The position numbers and the translations under genes are program-made. Positions 22,388-33,947 of a stretch of 64,000 nt of DNA are shown here, piece by piece; position 1 is the stretch's first letter, and the number at the start of each line of letters is the position of its first letter. The notes under the pieces are model-generated. The model worked only from the letters and a program-made list of their open reading frames with translations, searched no databases and was not told the origin of the DNA. The stretch comes from Apium graveolens (lineage: Eukaryota > Streptophyta > Magnoliopsida > Apiales > Apiaceae). Where the stretch lies: assembly GCF_009905375.1 (NCBI RefSeq), contig NC_133647.1, positions 136,457,263 through 136,521,262 on the forward strand. Direction: 5' to 3'.

Positions 22388-24284
22388 TCAGGTTGATTTT
22401 GGTACCCAAGTTTCCTCGGGTCCTGCCTTGTTAGCTTTCTTCTTTGGTTTCTTAGGTTTGATCTCATTTGATTTGGGAATTTCAGATTCATCCTTAGTCA
22501 TTTGAGTTGAACCTTTAAAACCAGTCATTAGAACAGAATTATCATGCACATTTTGATTAACAGGAAAAGGCATGCTATTTGCAAATATGTTATTCCAGTA
22601 AGGCATGCTAAATGGAATTTGAGGCATACTAAATGCGACATAATAAGGATTAGGTGTAAATGGCATATTTGCAAATTATGCATTCATATTCTGAGTAGAC
22701 ATAACATTTATAGGCATGGTAGGCATGGTAGGCATGGCAGTCATGTTGGGAAAAGAAGAGGGTGCAGACATGGGAGTATGCATAGCAAGTTTTCAATTAA
22801 CAGACAAATGATTAACACTACCACACTTAACACAAATTTTTCTTGGTGCATATTTATCAGGTATGTAGTTGTTATATTTGTTAATTCCTACTTTCTTATT
22901 TCTATTATTTTTCTTTTTAGCTTTTGTTTTAACCTCAATATTTTCTAATCTCTCATTCAATTGCTTGATAGACAGATTACCAATATTAACTTTCTTTTCC
23001 TTCCGAACTTGACTTGATTCTCCTGGAATAAAGTTTTTAGAAACTTATCCATATTTCTCAATCAATTTGGCTAGCTTAGCTTTGCTAACTGGTTTACTCA
23101 CAGCCGACGGATGTGGCTCCTTATCACTCGACGGATAATCCTTTTGATTATCCGACGGAAGATTCTCATCATCTGTCGAGTCCACATCTATCATGAATCC
23201 TTCAACCAAATTGGACTCAAGCTTCTCTTTACTTTTCTTCCAGGATGCATCACAAAAGGACTCAGCACCTTGAACTTTAGTAATCTGAGCATTAACATCT
23301 CTAGATGATTTTCAGGCATTAATCACTTCCTATTCTCATTCAAGCTGCTTCTTTAAAATCTCTTCTTTCTTCAAGGACTCAGTTAATTCATCCTTAACAA
23401 TCTTACACTCAATTCTCAATTTCTCAAATTCAATAAACTGAGACTATAGCACATTATTCCTCTCACTTAAAAACAAATTATTTTCTTTAATTTTATCATT
23501 TTCCTTAGTGAGGGACTTAAGTGTAACAAACAGGTGATATAACTCTGTAGACATGTCATTTATTGCATCATTACACTCAGCTTTAGATAAATATGCTAGT
23601 TTACTGGTGATTACCTGATTGCTTGAAGAGCTTGTCTCTGTTTCATCAGATTTGGCCATTAGGGCTAGATTGACATAACTTGTTTCTTCATCTTCATCCA
23701 ATCCATCTACAACCCAGTCATTCTCCTATGTGATGAAAGCTCTTTCCTTTTATTTGAGTAGCTCAAAGTATTTCTGTTTATAATCAACAGGCTCAAACTT
23801 CTCTTTACTGGAGTCAGACTTTCTACATTCACTGGAAAAATGACCCGCCAAGCCACATTTGAAACACTTGAATTTTGACTTATCAACCATGTTTCTATTT
23901 GGGTTTGCTGATCCAAAATTCTTCTTGAACTTGAGCTTGGAAAATCTCCTGGATAAGAATGCTAGATTTTCATCAATATCATCCATGTCATCTTGGCTCA
24001 AATGATCTTCATTTTCAGCTACCATCTTCCACCTTCATCTCTTTCTCCTTCTTCAACTCATCAACCAGTGCTATAGGCCCTCCTTTCTTCCTTTCTTTCT
24101 CCATCCTTTCATTTTGCTCTATTTCAAGCTCATAGGTTTTCAGGATGCCATACAGTCTCTCCAAGGTGAAATCCTTGTCATCCTGTGAATTTCTCAATAA
24201 GACTGTCATTGGCTTCCACTCCTTTGGAAGAGATCTAAGGAACTTGAGGTTAGAGTCTTTTGTTTGATAAACTCTTGCATACAA
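22388..24284 (-). pseudogene. Element E gag (start deleted)
   Basis: Several overlapping minus-strand blocks. 24015-24284 has the gag core (LRSLPKEWKPMTVLL, TLERLYGILKTYELE). 23750-24025 follows in another frame with the zinc knuckle CFKCGLAGHFSSEC (about 23830-23872). 23444-23701 is a charged coiled-coil-like stretch (TLKSLTKENDKIKENNLFL). 22388-22666 is a Met/Asn/Pro-rich spacer. A small MPT tripeptide repeat is encoded at about 22713-22741. The first part of gag, including its start codon, is missing here but present in the duplicate at 29058-29264. Confidence 0.8.
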
Positions 24285-24385
24285 CTTTAGAGCATTTATT
24301 AGCTTTTAAAATCTACTAAAAATATCAGTAAGAGACTCACTTACTATTTGTTGTGATCTTTATACTCTTTGTTCTTCAAGAGCTT

Positions 24386-24397
24386 GCTCTGATATCA
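24386..24397 (-). promoter_or_regulatory. Primer binding site of element E
   Basis: The minus strand reads TGATATCAGAGC, matching the initiator methionine tRNA complement with one change. It lies two bases inside the LTR edge at 24400. The same site is present in the duplicate at 29311-29322. Confidence 0.8.
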
Positions 24398-24399
24398 AT

Positions 24400-25397
24400 T
24401 GTTATTCCCTAACAATATAACAAGAATTACAGAAAGGGGTTGAATATAATTCTGGATACTTTTTCAAATTTAAAGAATGTTCAAACTTGATAAATATAAC
24501 AGTGTTTGATTAGCAATGGTGCGGAACAAAAGAGTGATAGAAATCAAAATACTAAGTACTAAAAATATAAGCTTTTAAAACTTTCTGGTGAATTTGAAAG
24601 TATCCACCAGATATATATATATATATATATATATATATCAAATTGAGAACTCTTTGAAGCTTTGAATAGCTCACAGTTGCTTATAAGTTTGAAAAACTAA
24701 ACTACAGAGAAATTCTTACAAGTACAGCTTTATCTATTTCTATGAGAAAATGTATTTCCTTAGTTGGTTGTTCTACTTGTTTCACTTGGTTTATATATCA
24801 CCAAGTTTACATGACAATAAGATAAGATAATAAAACAAAACATATCTAGTCTAACTCCATGCTGCTTCACTACTCTATTCCAGCATCTTTGAATATCTTC
24901 AATTTTGCATGGAAATGGTAATACTTCTTTGTTCTCGAAATCCTGCTTAATAGGCTGCCACATTCCTTTTGCAAACACCCAACACATGTGACTGTGTTGT
25001 CTTTGTCAACAGCTATTTGAATTTGATCATCCGTCGGGACATTGATGATCATCCGTCGGGACAATGTTGATCATCCGTCGGGAGCCTTTTCTGTCACTTG
25101 ACTCCATTTCATTTGTACAGAATTATAAGACATCTTATATTTACAATTAGTCATCCTATTCTGTATATCCACTAGTAGTCAACATGACTCATATACTCGT
25201 ACATAATCTACATAATGTTGCTTGCAGAAATATGTTACATAACTTATTTGTTACATAAGCTACTCACTCGATGGATGTTAATCTGTCATCCGTCGGGACT
25301 ATATTTGATCATCCATCGAGTGGTACAAAATCACTAAATTAAATCTACTAAGGTGTGTTTTTTAACTTATCATCAAGTTCACAACATATTCCTAACA
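24400..25397 (-). repeat. 5' LTR of element E, left duplicate
   Basis: 998 bp, starting TGTTAGGAATATG at 25397 and ending GGGAATAACA at 24400 on the minus strand. It contains a TA microsatellite (about 24608-24640) and three tandem copies of GATCATCCGTCGGGACA (25025-25084, period 22). A perfect 12-bp inverted repeat lies at 25266-25277 (ACTCGATGGATG) and 25310-25321, with a further ATCCGTCGGG copy between the arms. Confidence 0.9.
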
Positions 25398-27093
25398 AAT
25401 ACTTGTTTTTATAATATTTTATAAGCTAAAAATGAAAAAAAATATAGGAAAATATATTAAAGAAAGTTGATTATAGGATAAGAAGAAGAAACAATTTTAA
25501 AAAGAAGAAGAATATGAAGATGCTAAGTTTATTTGAAAGGAGAATAGAAGTTTTAGGAGAATATTATAATGATAAGTTTTTTCAAACATCTTAATGAAAG
25601 ATGCAGAGAATATTACAAATCATAATAAAATATTTAAGGGAAGATAAGATAATTATAATTTTTGATATTTATTCACTAAAAAATATGAGAAAATTAGAAA
25701 AACTAAATTCGACGCGCCCACTTAAACACCCATGTCTTCTCTTTAATAAGTACTAGTCGATGAAGTAGCGCTGCGCAGCGACCCTAAAAAAATTCTTAAA
25801 AAATTATTATAAAGATTATTTAAGAAAAATATGAACTATAATAAAAAAATAATTATTCATAATTATTTCCTGTTTTATGTCACGCTTTGTTAGGCCGACA
25901 CATGTTATAATATACATAACCTAACAGAATGGCGTATATTTTTTATCATGGTACCAGATATCACGTCTTAATAAGTCGATAATAATCATACTAAGTATGA
26001 GATTTTATTAGGCCGACACCTGTTGTAATAAAAAAAGATTTATTAAATGAATTCTAATATAAATTAATATTATAATTTAGATAAAAATTAGTTTGAGCCG
26101 CTCTCTCGTCAAACATAACAATATAAAAAATTTATTATGATTTGGATAGAAATTAGTTTGAGCCGCCCTCACCTCAAACACAATTCTAATGAAAAAATTA
26201 TGAAAAGATAAAATTTAGTTTGTGCCACCTTCCCGTCAAACACTATACCAATGAAAAAATTATTAAAATATAAGATAAGATTTAGTTTGATCTGCATTTC
26301 CGTCAAACACATTACTAATAAAAAAATATATTATAATTTAGATTAAATTTAGTTTGAGTCGTTCTCCTGTCAAATAGAATACTAATAAAAAAATATTATA
26401 ATTTAGAAAAATTATATTTTAATATTGAAAAAATAAACATATGCAAACCTCTACAAATAAAGAATATATTATTGGATATCTTTATATACACTGAAGAGCA
26501 AACGTCTTGCAAAATTAAATAAAAAAAAGGGTTAAGATAAACAATTTTAAAGATTTGTACATCGAAGGTCTATCGGCTCCTTTTAACTCATATGACCATG
26601 ATTTTTCCTGGCTCTTTGCAAGTGGAGAATTGTTTAAATATCATACATATTTGAAGAATATTAATTTATATATAGTTGTGTAACTTTTTAGTTTTGATGA
26701 TCACAACACAGCAAGCCATCATGTTGTTATTTGAGAATGTTTGCAGGATATATCTTTAGTTTAAGTATCTTGACAGCAAGCTGTCATAAGACAGTGATCT
26801 ATCTCAGCAAGCTATGATCAAGATATTCAGAATAACAGCAAGCCAAGATGAACAGTCCAGAATCAACATGAAAGTCGATTTTCAAGGAGAAATTTTAGGA
26901 ATTTCTTTTAACGAATTGTAAGGACTTCTCTATTATATTATACATGTTTAATATATATAGTAGAGCTCAGATTTAAAACGTTATCAAGCTTTAAAACAGT
27001 TCCTAATTTGTAGGAGTTTGTTTTATCTTCAAACTATATCTCCTACAAACCTGATTAAAACGTTTTATACTCATGCAAAATAGAAGAGGCTTT
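25398..27093. repeat. Flank of element E: Helitron-like end and tandem repeats
   Basis: AT-rich, no gene; duplicated at 30335-32031. On the minus strand, a GC-rich palindrome CGCTGCGCAGCG (25768-25779) is followed after 11 bases by CTAG (25753-25756) and then T, which fits a Helitron 3' end; the matching 5' end was not found. The part at 26488-26690 recurs diverged at 38145-38330. The part at 25420-25700 resembles 39530-39900. Confidence 0.5.
26085..26405. repeat. Degenerate tandem repeat, five units of about 65-75 bp
   Basis: Each unit contains a variant of ATTTAGTTTGAGCCGC, then TCTCGTCAAACA, then an AT-rich AATAAAAAAATTAT run. Five units can be followed; the same array is in the duplicate at about 31020-31345. 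Confidence 0.75.
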
Positions 27094-27613
27094 TACTACA
27101 AGAAAAATGTTAATAGACATCACACATTGGACATCGGTTATATTTGCCACTGATGTTAAAAGAATTTATAACATCATCCTCTATTTTTCTGATGTCATTG
27201 TAATTCAAAGACAACAATTATTTTAAAACCGAGGTCTAAAGTTACCTAAAAAAATTCAATTCGCGCCCATCTTTATACTTCCCCCCTTAGTCAAAATTTT
27301 CTCCCATTATTCTAAAATTTCACCGCACTTATTAGCCAACATTTTGGTTCCCCCATTATTTTCCCTCTTCGGACATAACAATTCCTCACCATCTCTCTCT
27401 TAGCACTCCTCTCTCTGTCTCTCTCGAAAACACTCCTCTCCCCCGTTCACTTTAACCTCGACAGCTCACTTCGCCATCTGAATTCCACTCATCTCACCTC
27501 TTCTCACCATCTCACCTCCGTTCACCATCTCTCTCTGTTCATCATCTGAATCCAGCTAAAGCTCGGTTGTTAAGCTTTGTAATTTTATCTCATCTTTATT
27601 CTCAAAACGAACT
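27094..27613 (+). mobile_element. Orphan left end of CACTA element F
   Basis: TACTACAAGAAAAATGTTAA at 27094, preceded by TTT, followed by ACATCGG-type subterminal repeats. This is the first 520 bases of element F, carried along by the tandem duplication and cut at the duplication junction. It has no right end. Confidence 0.85.
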
Positions 27614-29264
27614 GGTTTACTCACAGCCGACGGATGTGGCTCCTTGTCACTCGACGGATAATCCTTTTGATTATCCGACGGAAGATTCTCATCATCTGTC
27701 GAGTCCACATCTATCAAGAATCCTTCAACCAAATTGGACTCAAGCTTCTCTTTACTTTTCTTCCAGGATGCATCACAAAAGGACTCAACACCTTGAACTT
27801 TGGTAATCTGAGCATGAACATCTCTAGATGATTTTCAGGCATTAATCACTTCCTATTCTCGTTCAAGCTGCTTCTTTAAAATCTCTTCTTTCTTCAAGGA
27901 CTCAGTTAATTCATCCTTAACAATCTTACACTCAATTCTCAATTTCTCAAATTCAATAAACTGAGACTATAGCACATTATTCCTCTCACTTAAAAACAAA
28001 TTATTTTCTTTAATTTTATCATTTTCCTTAGTGAGGGACTTAAGTGTAACAAAAAGGTGATATAACTCTGTAGACATGTCATTTATTGCATCATTACACT
28101 CAGCTTTAGATAAATGTGCTAGTTTACTGGTGGTTACCTGATTGCTTCAAGAGCTTGTCTCTGTTTCATCAGATTTGGCCATTAGGGCTAGATTGACATA
28201 ACTTGTTTCTTCATCTTCATCCAATCCATCTGCAACCCAGTCATTCTCCTATGTGATGAAAGCTCTTTCCTTTTATTTGAGCAGCTCAAAGTATTTCTGT
28301 TTATAATCAACAGGCTCAAACTTCTCTTTGCTGGAGTCAGACTTTCTACATTCACTGGAAAAATGACCCGCCAAGCCACATTTGAAACACTTGAATTTTG
28401 ACTTATCAACCATATTTCTATTTGGGTTTGCTGATCCAAAATTCTTCTTGAACTTGAGCTTGGAAAATCTCCTGGATAAGAATGCTAGATGTTCATCAAT
28501 ATCATCCATGTCATCTTGGCTCAAATGATCTTCATTTTCAGCTACCATCTTCCACCTTCATCTCTTTCTCCTTCTTCAACTCAGCAACCAGTGCTATAGG
28601 CCCTCCTTTCTTCCTTTCTTTCTCCATCCTTTCATTTTGCTCTATTTCAAGCTCATAGGTTTTCAGGATGCCATACAGTCTCTCCAAGGTGAAATCCTTG
28701 TCATCCTGTGAATTTCTCAATAAGACTGTCATTGGCTTCCACTCCTTTGGAAGAGATCTAAGGAACTTGAGGTTAGAGTCTTTTGTTTGATAGACTCTTG
28801 TATACAACTTTAGAGCATTTATTAGCTTTTAAAATCTACTAAAAATATCAGTAAGAGACTCACTTTCTTCACACTGGAAATGCTCATATTGTTGAATCAG
28901 TTGTTCTCCCTTAGTTGCTCAGTACCATCACAAATAATCTGGATTGTGTCCCAAACCTTTTTGGTTGTTATCACAAATGATGTTATCAAACATATCACCA
29001 TCAACTCCATTGAACAATATATTCATGGACTTCTTATCCTTCCTGACTTGCTCAATATCAGGGATCTGACCATTCATGTCTAGGTTTTGGAACAGATGTT
29101 TCATTTCCAGTTACAGCTCTCATTGGTACATGAGGACCTCTCTCTATGCATTCCACATAGGCCTCATCTTGAGAAAGAAGATGTAGGTGCATCTTCACCT
29201 TCCAGTGGTGATAGTTGTCTTTGTCCAGAAATGGTATCTTCACTTCAACATCCTTTTTGTTCAT
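27614..29264 (-). pseudogene. Element E gag fragment in the right duplicate
   Basis: Second copy of the gag region, cut on its left by the duplication junction. It keeps the gag start at 29264 (MNKKDVEVKIPFLDKDNYHH, then WKVKMHLHLLSQ), which the left copy has lost. It is interrupted between 29058 and 28807, then repeats the core (28538-28807) and zinc-knuckle blocks (28273-28548). Protease and pol are absent. Confidence 0.9.
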
Positions 29265-29324
29265 CTTACTATTTGTTGTGATCTTTATACTCTTTGTTCT
29301 TCAAGAGCTTGCTCTGATATCAAT

Positions 29325-29533
29325 TGTTATTCCCTAACAATATAACAAGAATTACAGAAAGGGGTTGAATATAATTCTGGATACTTTTTCAAATTTAAAG
29401 AATGTTCAAACTTGATAAATATAACAGTGTTTGATTAGCAATGGTGCGGAACAAAAGAGTGATAGAAATCAAAATACTAAGTACTAAAAATATAAGCTTT
29501 TAAAACTTTCTGGTGAATTTGAAAGTATCCACC

Positions 29534-29577
<44 letters not shown>

Positions 29578-30334
29578 AATTGAGAACTCTTTGAAGCTTT
29601 GAATAGCTCATAGTTGCTTATAAGTTTGAAAAACTAAACTACAGAGAAATTCTTACAAGTACAGCCTTATCTATTTCTATGAGAAAATGTATTTGCTTAG
29701 TTGGTTGTTCTACTTGTTTCACTTGGTTTATATATCACCAAGTTTACATGACAATAAGATAAGATAATAAAACAAAACATATGTAGTCTAACTCCATGCT
29801 GCTTCACTACTCTATTCCAGCATCTTTGAATATCTTCAATTTTGCATGGAAATGGTAATGCTTCTTTGTTCTCGAAATCCTGCTTAATAGGCTGCCACAT
29901 TCCTTTTGCAAACACCCAACACATGTGACTGTGTTGTCTCTGTCAACAGCTATTTGAATTTGATCATCCGTCGGGACATTGATGATCATCCGTCGGGACA
30001 ATGTTGATCATCCGTCGGGAGCCTTTTCTGTCACTTGACTCCATTTCATTTGTACAGAATTATAATACATCTTATATTTACAATTAGTCATCCTATTCTG
30101 TATATCCACTAGTAGTCAACATGACTCATATACTCGTACATAATCTATATAATGTTGCTTGCAGAAATGTGTTACATAACTTATTTGTTACATAAGCTAC
30201 TCACTCGATGGATGTTAATCTGTCATCCGTTGGGACTATATTTGATCATCCATCGAGTGGTACAAAATCACTAAATTAAATCTACTAAGGTGTGTTTTTT
30301 AACTTATCATCAAGTTCACAACATATTCCTAACA
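29325..30334 (-). repeat. 5' LTR of element E, right duplicate
   Basis: 1010 bp with the same ends as 24400-25397. It is about 12 bases longer, mostly because the TA microsatellite (about 29535-29576) is expanded. The 22-bp motif array recurs at about 29962-30020, and the inverted repeat near 30203-30258 is retained. Confidence 0.9.
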
Positions 30335-31609
30335 AATACTTGTTTTTATAATATTTTATAAGCTAAAAATGAAAAAAAATATAGGAAAATATATTAAAGA
30401 AAGTCGATTATAGGATAAGAAGAAGAAACAATTTTAAAAAGAAGAAGAATATGAAGATGCTAAGTTTATTTGAAAGGAGAATAGAAGTTTTAAGAGAATA
30501 TTATAATGATAAGTTTTTTCAAACATCTTAATGAAAGATGTAGAGAATATTACAAATCATAATAAAATATTTAAGGGAAGATAAGATAATTATAATTTTT
30601 GATATTTATTCACTAAAAAATATAAGAAAATTAGAAAAACTAAATTCGATGCGCCCACTTAAACACCCATGTCTTCTCTTTAATAAGTACTAGTCGATGA
30701 AGTAGCGCTGCGCAGCGACCCTAAAAAAATTCTTAAAAAATTATTAGAAAGATTATTTAAGAAAAATATGAACTATAATAAAAAAATAATTATTCATAAT
30801 TATTTCCTATTTTATGTCACGCTTTGTTAGGCCGACACATGTTATAATATACATAACCTAACAGAATGACGTATATTTTTTATCATGGTACCAGATATCA
30901 CGTCTTAATAAGTCGCTAATAATCATACTAAGTATGAGATTTTATTAGGCCGACACCTGTTGTAATAAAAAAAGATTTATTAAATGAATTATAATATAAA
31001 TTAATATTATAATTTAGATAAAAATTAGTTTGAGCCGCTCTCTCGTCAAACATAACAATATAAAAATTTTATTATGATTTGGATAGAAATTAGTTTGAGC
31101 CGCCCTCACCTCAAACACAATTCTAATGAAAAAATTATGAAAAGATAAAATTTAGTTTGTGCCACCTTCCCGTCAAACACTATACCAATGAAAAAATTAT
31201 TAAAATATAAGATAACATTTAGTTTGATCTGCATTTCCGTCAAACACATTACTAATAAAAAAATATATTATAATTTAGATTAAATTTAGTTTGAGTCGTT
31301 CTCCTGTGAAATAGAATACTAATAAAAAAATATTATAATTTAGAAAAATTATATTTTAATATTGAAAAAATAAACATATGCAAACCTCTACAAATAAAGA
31401 ATATTTTATTGGATATCTTTATATACACTGAAGAGCAAACGTCTTGCAAAATTAAATAAAAAAAAGGGTTAAGATAACCAATTTTAAAGATTTGTACATC
31501 GAAGGTCTATTGGCCCCTTTTAACTCATATGACCATGATTTTTCCTGGCACTTTGCAAGTGGAGAATTGTTTAAATATCATACATATTTGAAGAATATTA
31601 ATTTATATA

Positions 31610-32031
31610 TAGTTGTGTAACTTTTTAGTTTTGATGATCACAACACAACAAGCCATCATGTTGTTATTTGAGAATGTTTGCAGGATATATCTTTAGTTTA
31701 AGTATCTTGACAGCAAGCTGTCATAAGACAGTGATCTATCTCAGCAAGCTATGATCAAGATATTCAGAATAACAGCAAGCCAAGATGAACAGTCCAGAAT
31801 CAACAAGAAAGTCGATTTTTAAGGAGAAATTTTAGGAATTTCTTTTAACGAATTGTAAGGACTTCTCTATTATATTATACGTGTTTAATATATATAGTAG
31901 AGCTCAGATTTAAAACATTATCAAGCTTTAAAACAGTTCCTAATTTGTAAGGGTTTGTTTTATCTTCAAACTATATCTCCTACAAACCTGATTAAAACGT
32001 TTTATACTCATGCAAAATAGAAGGGGCTTTT
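31610..32031 (+). repeat. Left part of an LTR-like unit split by CACTA element F
   Basis: Starts about TTGTGTAACTTTTTAGTTTTGATGATC, a sequence style seen at the start of plant copia LTRs, and breaks at the target TTT of element F. The right part would be 37168-37930. No primer site or coding part is joined to it. Confidence 0.4.
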
Positions 32032-32803
32032 TACTACAAGAAAAATGTTAATAGTCATCACACATTAGACATCGGTTATGTTTGCCACTGATGTTAAAAG
32101 AATTTATAACATCATCCTCTATTTTTCTGATGTCATTGTAATTCAAAGACAACAATTATTTTAAAACCGAGGTCTAAAGTTACCTAAAAAAATTCAATTC
32201 GCGCCCATCTTTATACTTCCCCCCTTAGTCAAAATTTTCTCCCATTATTCTAAAATTTCACCGCGCTTATTAGCCAACATTTTGGTTCCCCCATTATTTT
32301 CCCTCTTCGGACATAACAATTCCTCACCATCTCTCTCTTAGCACTCCTCTCTCTGTCTCTCTCGAAAACACTCCTCTCCCCCGTTCACTTTAACCTCGAC
32401 AGCTCACTTCGCCTTCTGAATTCCACTCATCTCACCATCTCACCTCCGTTCACCATCTCTCTCTGTTCATCATCTGAATCCAGCTAAAGCTCGGTTGTTA
32501 AGCTTTGTAATTTTATCTCATCTTTATTCTCAAAATGAACTAGTGTCCTCTACATGAAGAAAAAAAATTATAAATTGGGATTTTTTTTAATCAAAACCCA
32601 AATTTGTTAAATTGGGTTTTTTTTTCAAACCGGAACCCTAATTTGATTATATGTCCTGTGTATGGTGCTTTTATTTAATTAAATGTATTTTGGAGTTATT
32701 AATTCTTTTCAATTTATTGTATATATACATGACTGTTTTTGGCATACGGTAGTGGATTTAATCTTTAGGTATTCACTTGATTAAGGTGGATTAACAGTTG
32801 TGT

Positions 32804-33020
32804 TGTGTTACTCATTGGTTCATGTTTTTGTATTTGTATGTTATATGATTTAATTTTTAAGTTAAATTGTGTTTGTCAATTTGGGGATACTACGAATGGG
32901 GATACTACGAATGGGTCAATTTGTGTTACTCATTGGTTCATGTTTTTGTATTTGTATGTTATATGATTTAATTTTTAAGTTAAATTGTGTTTGTCAATTT
33001 GGGGATACTACGAATGGGTG
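32804..33020 (+). repeat. 118-bp tandem duplication across an SOD exon
   Basis: TGTGTTACTCATTGGTTCAT begins at 32804 and again at 32922, and the two copies stay collinear through GGGGATACTACGAATGG. The copied part includes intron and the start of a superoxide dismutase exon. An extra GGATACTACGAATGG lies at the junction. Confidence 0.85.
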
Positions 33021-33947
33021 TATGTCCACTGGTTGGATTTTTTATGTTTTTGTAGCTTTGGTAGGCATTTTTATGTTTTTCTGTTGGCTAATTATATGAT
33101 TTTGTTATAATTTTGGTTGAATTTGATGTGGAACTACAGGACCACATTTCAATCCGAAAGGATTCACACACGGTGCTCCTGAAGATGAAGTCCGTCATGC
33201 GGGTGACCTGGGAAATATTTTTTCTAATGCCGATGGTAATGGACTATTCTATTACTCTGGTTAGATTGGTTATTATGGACTAGTATTTATAATATAAATT
33301 CGACAGATTCGTGTATTTAACTTTGAAATAGCTTTGAGGAAGTCAATTACATGCCTTAATTAGTATTCCAACATTGCTCTTTATTCCTCGAAACAAATGA
33401 TAAGAATCTTTCCCGAGCTCTCTATTGTGTGAAACTAAGATGATAAGACCATGTCTAACTTTGAGCACTCATTAGGGTCCATATTATGGGTTCCAATCAA
33501 ATTATTATTTATAAACTTATCCTTACTGATACATTTGCCTTTTATGTAATAAACGTAGGTGTGGCAGAAGCAACAATTGTCGATATATAGGTATTTCTCT
33601 AGACTTTGGTAATTTTACACTTTGCTATGTTCTAATTCATTCTTAGTTATACTTGAATGGCAACTTAGTGAGCCAAATGCAATAATTTGAAGAGCCTTGG
33701 TTGTTCATGAACTTGAGGATGACCTCGAAAAGGGTAATATTTTATTTTTCTCATTTTGAACTTCTGCTTTGCATGCCTGATATTATGATATGTGAATGTT
33801 ATGTATAGGAAATTAGGAATGGATTCAATATATCTTCCGTGTGCAAAGATTTGTTTATTCCATGTTCTCACTTGTATTTGTTTATCTATTTAGGTGGTCA
33901 TGAGCTTAGCCTTTCCACTAAAAATGCAGGAGGTAGACTGGCATGTG
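32995..33947 (+). pseudogene. Captured chloroplast-type Cu/Zn superoxide dismutase fragment
   Basis: Five exons with introns kept. About 32995-33031 encodes GDTTNGCMST. 33140-33235 encodes [21 protein letters not shown]. 33559-33590 encodes VAEATIVDI. About 33661-33733 encodes RALVVHELEDDL. 33894-33947 encodes GHELSLST and NAGGRLACG. The exons include the Zn ligand region (HAGDLGN) of the enzyme that dismutates superoxide. The residues around ADGVAEATIVD and VVHELEDDL fit the plastid (CSD2) form better than the cytosolic one, from remembered family sequence. Two stops break it: TAG at 33588-33590 where a Gln is expected, and TGA near 33688-33690 where a Gly is expected. The first exons (transit peptide, copper-binding histidines) and the last are absent. 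It lies inside CACTA element F, so it is a captured copy. Confidence 0.9.

Larger units (their letters stand above)
23087..27613. repeat. Tandem segmental duplication, left copy
   Basis: 4.5-kb unit repeated at 27610-32541, offset 4523 bases at its start. It holds the element E gag part, the 5' LTR and 2.2 kb of flank ending inside CACTA element F. Both junctions carry AACT. By eye, one stretch of about 240 bases shows five differences, so divergence is near 1-2 percent. This copy lacks about 402 bases present in the right copy. Confidence 0.95.
27610..32541. repeat. Tandem segmental duplication, right copy
   Basis: The longer copy (4.93 kb) of the unit at 23087-27613. It retains the 402 bases lost from the left copy and has a longer TA microsatellite. 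It ends inside CACTA element F, after which the sequence is unique. Confidence 0.95.

Noticed and set aside
22544..22948. 134-codon plus-strand ORF rich in His and Arg
   Set aside because: Antisense shadow of the element E gag spacer, which is the coding strand by homology.
25025..25084. Short direct repeats at 22-bp spacing, CRISPR-like at first sight
   Set aside because: The spacers are 5-6 bases, the array lies in a plant retrotransposon LTR, and no cas genes exist here.
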